Positions 7,354 through 12,799 of a DNA stretch of 12,799 nucleotides are shown here, piece by piece. The stretch is from Aureispira sp045105775 (GTDB lineage: Bacteria; Bacteroidota; Bacteroidia; Chitinophagales; Saprospiraceae). The notes under the pieces are model-generated. The model ran no database searches. It was not told where the DNA came from and saw only the letters and a list, made by a program, of their open reading frames with translations. Every line of letters begins with the position of its first letter. The stretch's first letter is position 1. A program made the position numbers and the translations under genes. The stretch lies in contig JBGCDW010000041.1 of assembly GCA_045105775.1 (NCBI GenBank), positions 1 through 12,799 on the forward strand, read 5' to 3'.

Positions 7354-8115
7354 TTAAACACCAGTGAGTTGATTCCAAATTTCTACATGCAGACGTGTGC
7401 TCATACGCAATTGGTATTGTATACATAAATCGGCTACCAATTTGTTTTTTTCTAATAATTGTTCTAAGCTATCAGCTCCTGGCATTAAAACAATTTTGTT
7501 CCAATCTAAGGAAGGTTGCTGCTTCCAGTAACGTTGAATCTCTTCAAAATCTTCTTGGCAGGTAATGACAAATTTGAACATTGTGTTGGAATTGTCAGAG
7601 AACCATTGCAATATTTGTTGATGCCATCGTTTTTGCTGGGGCATTCCAGAATTGCTGAGTTTTGGAGAGGTATTCCAGTAGTGTACACGTTTGTCCAAAT
7701 TGGGCAAAGGAAGCAGAGTAGCATTGGTTTCTATTTCTACAATAGGCGTGAGCGCATGCTGCTCTTCCAAGTATTCCAAAAAAGCGACTATTCTGGCTTG
7801 TTGTAACAAGGGTTCGCCACCTGTTATTACCAAGTGCACACCCGTTTTTAAACGCTGTACAAAGTTGATTTTTGCATTCAATTCTTGAACCAATTCTGGA
7901 AAGGTCCAAGTATGCCCTTTCATCCAGACTTCGATCGTATCACAAATCCAAGTAGCCCCATCGTGCAATTGGCCATCTTTTTCGGCTCCTTGGCCGCCGC
8001 AAAGCAAATTACATCCTGTAAGGCGCAAAAAAATAGCAGGAATGCCCATAGTACGCCCTTCTCCCTGAAGACTATAAAAGTATTCGCTGACAGCTAGTTT
8101 TTGATATTGATTCAT
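7354..8115 (-). CDS. queE: 7-carboxy-7-deazaguanine synthase (radical SAM)
   Basis: The 253-residue enzyme converts 6-carboxytetrahydropterin to 7-carboxy-7-deazaguanine, a step in making preQ0 and queuosine for tRNA. Visible motifs are the N-terminal SEYFYSLQGEG (10-20), RLTGCNLLC with Cys35 and Cys39, and WICDT with Cys58. VITGGEPLLQQ follows near 95-105 (the GGE SAM-contact motif), then VEIETNAT and NTSPKLSNSG. The canonical radical SAM motif is CxxxCxxC. Here the third Cys is 19 residues after the second, so an insert of about 16 residues (GGQGAEKDGQLHDGATWI) sits in the cluster loop. Length and remaining motifs are normal, so it is probably active. No other queuosine genes are adjacent. 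The ATG at 8115 gives the expected N-terminus. Confidence 0.92.
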   Translation of the reverse strand: MNQYQKLAVSEYFYSLQGEGRTMGIPAIFLRLTGCNLLCGGQGAEKDGQLHDGATWICDTIEVWMKGHTWTFPELVQELNAKINFVQRLKTGVHLVITGGEPLLQQARIVAFLEYLEEQHALTPIVEIETNATLLPLPNLDKRVHYWNTSPKLSNSGMPQQKRWHQQILQWFSDNSNTMFKFVITCQEDFEEIQRYWKQQPSLDWNKIVLMPGADSLEQLLEKNKLVADLCIQYQLRMSTRLHVEIWNQLTGV

Positions 8116-8183
8116 ATGATTTGAAATTGTTCAGTAGTAAGATTTTAGTGCGCTATTGCAACAAATAAAATACATGATTTAAG

Positions 8184-8217
8184 CAAAAGTAAGGAGCTGT
8201 AGTTGATGAAGAACAAA
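8184..8217 (-). promoter_or_regulatory. Bacteroidota housekeeping promoter of queE
   Basis: On the minus strand the -33 TTTG (8217-8214) is followed after 22 bases by TACTTTTG (8191-8184), an exact -7 consensus and identical to the box upstream of the phospholipase-like gene. The predicted start lies near 8177, leaving a leader of about 60 bases before queE. Confidence 0.65.
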
Positions 8218-8548
8218 AAAATGCAAAAAAACGAAATAAAGTGCTAATAAAAGGTTATATTATTTAACGAATACCCCAACAAATCAATTACATTTTACGT
8301 AAACACTTAAAAAAAGCGTACTTTAGCTAATCAATTATTTTTGTAGTGAAATCATGTTTATTACTGGTTGTTTTCTACAAAAAAAGTGAGAAGCAATATT
8401 AATAAAAAGTAAAATAGTTCAACTCAAACACCATTTTGCTTAATTTTTGCATCTTTCTAGATGAATAAATTTAACAGATAAGCAATTAAATCAAAAAGAA
8501 CACTGATTGCAAAAAAAGATACTATTAGTACACAATAAATCTATCCTT
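8218..8548. other. AT-rich divergent region upstream of the coiled-coil gene
   Basis: There is no gene here. An exact -7 box TATTTTTG lies at 8336-8343 on the plus strand, but no TTTG is found at the proper distance upstream. TACTTTAG (8319-8326) and AATTTTTG (8442-8449) are near matches. Which of these drives the gene starting at 8549 cannot be decided from sequence, and its leader could be about 90 to 215 bases long. Confidence 0.4.
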
Positions 8549-10132
8549 ATGAGAAAACTATATGCTACTTGGACAACAGTGGCTGCCTGTTGTTTATTTT
8601 CTACAGCTTTGGTAGCACAGCGAGGCCCCAGCGCAAGCGATGGAGACAATGTACGCACAAAAGTTGTTAGAGATTGCGAATATGAAGTGTTGCCTGGTTT
8701 GGCAGAAGTAACTTCTATACAAGTGCTTCGTCCTGCTTCTGAAAGTGCCTTGAAATATGATGAGCACGAAGTGCTATTTCGCTTTACTCCTATGGAGGGC
8801 GGTGATATGCTCGAAATGTTGCAAGATGAAGACATTGAATTTGTTTTGCGCTCTCGTGCTGTTCGTGTGCCTGTTGGGCCCGAATACATCAAGCAAAAAA
8901 GCATAAAAGTAGGAACAAAATATGCTATGAATTTGCTTCAGACTAGAAATAGAGAAGCTTGTTTGGAGCGTTATACCTACGAATCTAAAGCATTAGACAA
9001 TGACCTATTTGAGGCATATGAGAATATTATTCCGTATACCAAAATAGCATTTCAACAACAGCAACAAGACCGAGAGCGTGCTTACAGGGAGCGAAAAGCC
9101 AAAGAAGCAGACGGTGCTGTAATTGAAACGGCTGATCCTGTTGAAACACCTGTAACAGAAGCGGAAAATCTCCAAGAAGTTGATTATGGTGGCTTAACAC
9201 CAGAAGAAATTGCCAACCTTTCGGAAGAAGAAATGAGAGCTTTTGTAGAGAAAAACTTGCGTAAAGAAATTGCAGACGGAAACGTACCTAATAGCTACAA
9301 TAATGGTATCAATGAAGCCGCTTTGCGTGCAGAAATCGAAGCTCAAAAACGCAAAGAGTACGAGGAGCAACTCAATGCAGCAAGCCAAGAAAACCTAGCT
9401 GACAATCCCAATAATACAACGGCTACTACTACAACAAGCAAGAATTCTAATGCAGCTGATGCTATTCGTGAAGCCAAGCGCAAAGCTAAAGAGGCAGAAC
9501 GTGAGGCTAGAGCAGAAGAAAAACGCAAAGAGCTAGAAGAGCTAGAAAGACAACGCAAAGAACAAGAATTGCGTGAAAAAATAGGGCGGGAAATTGACGC
9601 AGAAATTCAGCGCGAAATTGAAGCTAAACAGGAAGAAAGACGCTTACAAGCTATTCAAGATCAAAAAGCAGAAGAACAAGAACGCTTACGCAAACAAAAA
9701 GCAATGGAGAGAATGAAATCCATTGAACAAGAGTTGGCACAGCGAATTATCAACGAAACCAAACGTAAAGATTGTGTATTCAATGAGCGTGTTTCTGGTG
9801 TTATTGAAGTCATCAAAGTAAGCAAAGTTAAGGAGGCAAATATTAGCCCACTCAAGTATACAGAGTACGAAGTGACCGTTAATTTCCGTCCAGATAATTA
9901 TGCAGAATTATCTAAGAAAGATAAAAAGCAATGGGATGAAAATTATACCTTTACACTAGATCCTAAAGGTAAAAATGCCAACCCAGGAGCAGGGTATATT
10001 CGCAAGTACAAAGTGTTCAAAGCATCCAAATATCAAGGATTTGCAGAGACCCTACAATCAGGTATTTGTAATCAAGTGATGTTGTATGCACCTGATTTGC
10101 CCAATGATCCATCTAAGATTAGCTTGAAATAA
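8549..10132 (+). CDS. Secreted coiled-coil protein with duplicated terminal domain
   Basis: This 527-residue protein starts at the ATG at 8549, which begins a clear signal peptide (MRKLYATWTTVAACCLFSTA, cut near Gln24). An upstream in-frame ATG at 8507 would mask the signal. A first globular domain spans about 42-151. A long Glu/Lys/Arg/Gln/Ala-rich region with coiled-coil character runs from about 165 to 405, broken by a Thr/Asn-rich linker near 286-302. A second globular domain spans about 408-520. The two end domains align: DCEYE...GLAEVTSIQVL...LKYDEHEV.FRFTP against DCVFN...GVIEVIKVSKV...LKYTEYEV.VNFRP. Both have a Cys near the start (43, 409) and one 95-98 residues later (138, 507). I recognise no family. 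A structural role in the periplasm or envelope is inferred. Confidence 0.85.
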   Translation: MRKLYATWTTVAACCLFSTALVAQRGPSASDGDNVRTKVVRDCEYEVLPGLAEVTSIQVLRPASESALKYDEHEVLFRFTPMEGGDMLEMLQDEDIEFVLRSRAVRVPVGPEYIKQKSIKVGTKYAMNLLQTRNREACLERYTYESKALDNDLFEAYENIIPYTKIAFQQQQQDRERAYRERKAKEADGAVIETADPVETPVTEAENLQEVDYGGLTPEEIANLSEEEMRAFVEKNLRKEIADGNVPNSYNNGINEAALRAEIEAQKRKEYEEQLNAASQENLADNPNNTTATTTTSKNSNAADAIREAKRKAKEAEREARAEEKRKELEELERQRKEQELREKIGREIDAEIQREIEAKQEERRLQAIQDQKAEEQERLRKQKAMERMKSIEQELAQRIINETKRKDCVFNERVSGVIEVIKVSKVKEANISPLKYTEYEVTVNFRPDNYAELSKKDKKQWDENYTFTLDPKGKNANPGAGYIRKYKVFKASKYQGFAETLQSGICNQVMLYAPDLPNDPSKISLK

Positions 10133-10153
10133 TCTTTAGTAAACTTGAAATAG

Positions 10154-10190
10154 AAAAGGCATCCCAATACAATTTTGGGATGCCTTTTTT
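10154..10190. terminator. Bidirectional terminator
   Basis: AAAAGGCATCCCAA (10154-10167) pairs perfectly with TTGGGATGCCTTTT (10175-10188) around a seven-base loop, with T runs on both strands. It lies 22 bases after the coiled-coil gene and also serves the convergent HxlR remnant. Confidence 0.92.
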
Positions 10191-10232
10191 GATGAGTAGT
10201 AAAACAGCCAGCGATTTTTTTTATTCCAATTC

Positions 10233-10625
10233 TTACCTGAGAGAGAGATTTTGAGCCATTGTTTGGTATCTATTTTTGATGCCATCAATGATAGAATCCC
10301 TATCAGAATTCAAACCTTCTATGGAATCAATTTGATGGAATTCACGCAAGTGCTTATCTCCCCAAATAGTGATATCAACCAATACAGCAGTAAGATCAAT
10401 GGCCTTTTTAGTAAGCAAATAAATGTTTTCTTTTTTATTATTTAGTTGTTTGCCTTGGGTAATCAAGTGACAGGAAGTGAGTAGTTTTAATCGAGCGGAT
10501 AAAATACTGGGTGCAATTTGTTCTTCTGAAGTAGAAAAATCCTTAAATGTCATTTTGTGGTGAAAAAGCATGTCTCGAAGAATCAATAAAGACCATTTGT
10601 CAGGGTTTGGTGGAAGCGAGACCAA
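10233..10625 (-). pseudogene. HxlR-family winged-helix regulator, 5' truncated
   Basis: The protein matches the HxlR family from DKWSLLILRDMLFHHKMTFKDF onward. It continues with the recognition-helix region ILSARLKLLTSCHLI, a wing with NNKKENIYLLTKKAIDL and the helix VLVDITIWGDKHL. Intact members begin about 20 residues earlier with a Cys-Pro motif and helix 1 before GDKW. Here the sequence before DKW is LVSLPPNP, which reads antisense to the hydrolase motif GFGGSE and is foreign to the family. Only a TTG at 10625 or an internal ATG at 10571 could start it, and the frame is closed by a stop at 10652-10650. The frame is otherwise intact, so inactivation looks recent. It may once have controlled the divergent hydrolase. 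A functional short form is possible but unlikely. Confidence 0.65.
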
Positions 10626-11244
10626 ACCAGCATATATGTCCTTTAAGTTTCAAGGGACCTTTCTCAACGCTTTTTTAAGCCATTTTGATATAAAAGCGGC
10701 ACATCTAGTTGCTCCAGATGTAGGAATGCCTAGTGCATTATCCTATATCATCCATCACGAACACCAAATCAAATCGCTGATGCTTGGCGATGGGCCTGCT
10801 GCTTTACCTGCTTCAGAACCAAGTATTATGAAAAAAATGGTCTATTCGGGATTTTGGCGTACTATGTTTGTAATAGCAGGAAGTGGTGCCCTAATTAAAT
10901 CGGCCACCAATCTGTGTAATGTACAATATGTTCCAAATGAGACGGAACTATCAGATTACAAACAATCACATCAAGGAAAAGTAGCCAATAATATGAGGTG
11001 GTTTAAGATATATCCTGAGGCCTTGAAGGAGATTGACCAAAACCTAAAAAATATCCATATCCCTGTCAAAATATTTTGGGGAGAGCATGATGCCATCTTG
11101 GGCAAGGAAAATGGAATGAATTTGAATAAAAGATTACCCAATAGTGAACTTGAAATTTTTGAAAATTGTGGACATTTTGTTTACCAAGATGATTATTCCC
11201 GATTTGAGCGTATGATACGTACATGGGTAGAAAAGTACAAATAA
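10570..11244 (+). pseudogene. Alpha/beta hydrolase, 5' truncated
   Basis: The 224-codon frame carries the C-terminal three quarters or so of an alpha/beta hydrolase, related to haloalkane dehalogenase/epoxide hydrolase types. It has a nucleophile-elbow segment HLVAPDVGMP with Asp50, WGEHDAI with Asp174 and ENCGHFVYQDD with His202, a complete Asp-Asp-His set. The family's first strands and oxyanion-hole HG motif, normally about 50-60 residues before the GFGGSE seen at residues 12-17, are missing. Residues 1-11 (MSRRINKDHLS) are simply the reverse strand of the HxlR gene. The ATG at 10570 is therefore fortuitous, and it shares a CATG palindrome with an ATG of HxlR. A fold without these strands is unlikely to work. 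Confidence 0.7.
10599..10604. other. Deletion junction between two divergent genes
   Basis: Reading left, HxlR-type sequence is intact up to DKW (codons at 10593-10601, minus strand). Reading right, hydrolase sequence is intact from GFGG (codons from 10603, plus strand). The family-like sequences therefore meet within a few bases. The missing material would be both N-termini plus the shared promoter region. No flanking direct repeat or insertion sequence is visible. Confidence 0.6.
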
Positions 11245-11265
11245 AGGGAGGCTCTTTATGACAAA

Positions 11266-11297
11266 ATGAGTCATCCCCGATTAAGGAGATGACTCAT
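11266..11297. terminator. Hairpin between convergent genes, possible terminator
   Basis: ATGAGTCATC (11266-11275) pairs perfectly with GATGACTCAT (11288-11297). After one mismatch CC/GG adds two pairs. The T-rich tail is weak on the plus strand and slightly better on the minus strand (ATTTTGTC), so it may mainly end the PLP-acyltransferase gene. Confidence 0.55.
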
Positions 11298-11329
11298 AAT
11301 TTATTGCTTTGGAATACAACACTAATATA

Positions 11330-12799
11330 CTAGGTAAACGCCAATATACTGCCTTTGAGGTGCTCGGTAGATTGTACATAGGCAAATACCTCTGTAGGTT
11401 TTGCACCAAGTTTCTTTTTCTCCAATTCAGCCGTAAAGGCCAAATCTAATTTGTTACAATCCAATTCTTTAGCACGCAATAGTGTCTTGTATAAAATCTG
11501 TTTGTAACAGTTGTAGTTGTACACATACTCGTAGTTTAGTCCAACAATCATCGCATTATAAATATCTTCATGGACATGACTAAACATTACACCTACCAAT
11601 ATATTTTCACCATTGGCATCGGTATTGTTTATGTACAATCTAATTACATCATACTCATCAGATGCACATATGTTTCTAAAGAAATCTAGTGGCAACTTAA
11701 ATACATTCAAGTCATATGACTTGTCGTATACCTGCTCATATAGTTGGTACGCTTTCAACAGCTCTTCCTCAGAAGTGATTTTTTGGGTAGTAGTTACAAA
11801 GTGAGATTCGTACTTGATAATTTCTTTTCTAACATTGTAACGATATTTTTGAGAAAGCGATTTTAAATATTCATCCCTATTGTTCCAATCCAATTTATTG
11901 ATTTCCATATTGTTTAACAATTGGAACTTAATAAATCCCTTCTCTAGCATAGCCGTTTCAAAATCAAGATCTTGTTTGCCATAAAAGTCTCTAATCATGA
12001 TTTTACTTGCACCAGTTTCATCCAATATCGTATTGAGTGTATCTATCAATACAGATAAGGCACACTTCCAATTGGGGTTAGTATAATCAATATAAACATG
12101 ATTGCCCTTGGTAATTAGAGTACCTGTTAAAACCGTCTTAGAAGTCAAATAATAAGGAGATTTTTCGGCGCGTACTGTTTCAATTTTTTGCGATACACTT
12201 CCAGGGTGCAGCATATCATCCTTAGTCAAAGCGACAGTAATAGGTGATTGGAGAACAGTCTTCCCTTCATGATCTTTGATAACCAAATAATAAAAATCCC
12301 ACTGGTTTTCCAATACACTGTCCTTAGAATAGATATCTTCTATCAAGGCCAAATTAGAATGCGTAAGTGTGCCGTTTTTGAAGAAGGTATTGTTCCATTC
12401 TTGAGCGTTCAGTTCTTTGATACTTCGGTGTATGTTGATACTAAGTGGACTCTTAGTTAAATCGTGTTGTAGCTGGCTAGGAATATTTAGATCAAATTCA
12501 GGGATATTAAAGGTTTTGGCGATTTTTTTATAATTGGTATCATTTTCTATAATTGTTTCGGAGTATACATTACAAAGCGTAGTGAGCATTTCATCAATAT
12601 GCTCTTTTTTCAAAAAATTATTAACCATAAAACGGATACCACTCTTTCTCATTGGAACAGCAGGAAAAGAAGCGGTATTCAAGAAAAAACCTTTAGCCCT
12701 CATTTTAAATACAACATCAGCACTCATTTTGAATGCTCCTACAGGAATAAAAAATAAAGGGCTATCTGTCTTTTGAAACTGAGGGAAGCCCAATTCATC
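11330..12799 (-). CDS. PLP-dependent oxoamine synthase-like / FemAB-GNAT acyltransferase fusion, 5' partial
   Basis: The frame is open to the window edge, so the visible 489 codons are the 3' part of a longer gene. The first 80 or so residues resemble the C-terminal domain of alpha-oxoamine synthases (class II aminotransferase fold): ELGFPQFQKTDSPLFFIPVG, then RAKGFFLNTASFPAVPMRKS, GIRFMVN and EHIDEML. The PLP-binding Lys lies outside the window. About residues 118-300 look like a first FemAB-like GNAT subdomain, and 300-470 like Acetyltransf_6, with LSQKYRYNVRKEIIKYE, FFRNI, GVMFSHV and a final LDLAFTAELEKKKLGAKP. Such fusions occur in Bacteroidota. By family logic the first half could condense an amino acid with an acyl thioester and the second transfer an acyl or aminoacyl group to an amine, as in sphingoid or sulfonolipid synthesis. 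That is inference. A TTG at 12793 is not the true start. Confidence 0.8.
   Translation of the reverse strand, partial: DELGFPQFQKTDSPLFFIPVGAFKMSADVVFKMRAKGFFLNTASFPAVPMRKSGIRFMVNNFLKKEHIDEMLTTLCNVYSETIIENDTNYKKIAKTFNIPEFDLNIPSQLQHDLTKSPLSINIHRSIKELNAQEWNNTFFKNGTLTHSNLALIEDIYSKDSVLENQWDFYYLVIKDHEGKTVLQSPITVALTKDDMLHPGSVSQKIETVRAEKSPYYLTSKTVLTGTLITKGNHVYIDYTNPNWKCALSVLIDTLNTILDETGASKIMIRDFYGKQDLDFETAMLEKGFIKFQLLNNMEINKLDWNNRDEYLKSLSQKYRYNVRKEIIKYESHFVTTTQKITSEEELLKAYQLYEQVYDKSYDLNVFKLPLDFFRNICASDEYDVIRLYINNTDANGENILVGVMFSHVHEDIYNAMIVGLNYEYVYNYNCYKQILYKTLLRAKELDCNKLDLAFTAELEKKKLGAKPTEVFAYVQSTEHLKGSILAFT

Noticed and set aside
7213..7428. 71-codon plus-strand open frame in the lon-queE gap
   Set aside because: Its end runs antisense into queE, it has no recognisable motif, and it has no promoter or ribosome-site support.
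8507..8548. Upstream start for the coiled-coil protein
   Set aside because: It would add 14 residues before a complete signal peptide and hide it. The start at 8549 is better.
10233..11244. Novel regulator-hydrolase overlap as a designed antisense switch
   Set aside because: Both proteins lack conserved N-terminal parts at the same point, so a deletion is the simpler reading.
1..12799. CRISPR array, tRNA, rRNA, integrase or transposase, riboswitch
   Set aside because: No regularly spaced repeats, cloverleaf, transposase motif or known aptamer pattern was seen on either strand.

Overview
The window looks like chromosomal DNA of a Bacteroidota bacterium, most likely a Saprospiria or Aureispira-like marine gliding organism (inference, no search was run). 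The clues are AT-rich sequence, no Shine-Dalgarno motifs but A-rich stretches before start codons, two perfect Bacteroidota -7 boxes (TAnnTTTG) with upstream TTTG at the right spacing, a DUF4252 pair behind an ECF sigma factor, a leucine-rich-repeat (LRR) gene, and signal peptides ending in ...AQ.

Layout. 1-165: hairpin-rich non-coding DNA resembling a dispersed intergenic repeat. 166-870 (-): cytoplasmic LRR protein. 1095-3194 (+): a four-gene operon of ECF sigma factor, membrane protein (probable anti-sigma factor) and two secreted DUF4252 paralogues. It is preceded by an ECF-type promoter and closed by a terminator. 3544-4380 (+): a lipoprotein with a Cys-rich, phospholipase A2-like C-terminal domain and its own promoter. 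A long bidirectional hairpin separates it from lon (4469-6904, -). A 449-base gap follows, then queE (7354-8115, -), with a short promoter-bearing gap to a divergent secreted coiled-coil protein (8549-10132, +). 10233-11244: a head-to-head HxlR regulator and alpha/beta hydrolase whose 5' ends both appear deleted at one junction. 11330-12799 (-): the 3' part of a fusion between an alpha-oxoamine-synthase-type PLP enzyme and a FemAB/GNAT acyltransferase, running off the window.

How the genes work together. The sigma factor operon is a self-contained envelope-signalling module: sigma factor, membrane partner and two exported proteins of opposite net charge. Lon is housekeeping proteolysis. QueE makes the 7-deazaguanine precursor for queuosine, with an unusual cluster-binding loop. 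The coiled-coil protein has two diverged copies of one domain at its ends, each with a matching Cys pair. The regulator/hydrolase pair is probably a dead remnant. The PLP-acyltransferase fusion suggests amino-lipid chemistry. I saw no complete mobile element, CRISPR array, tRNA or rRNA.
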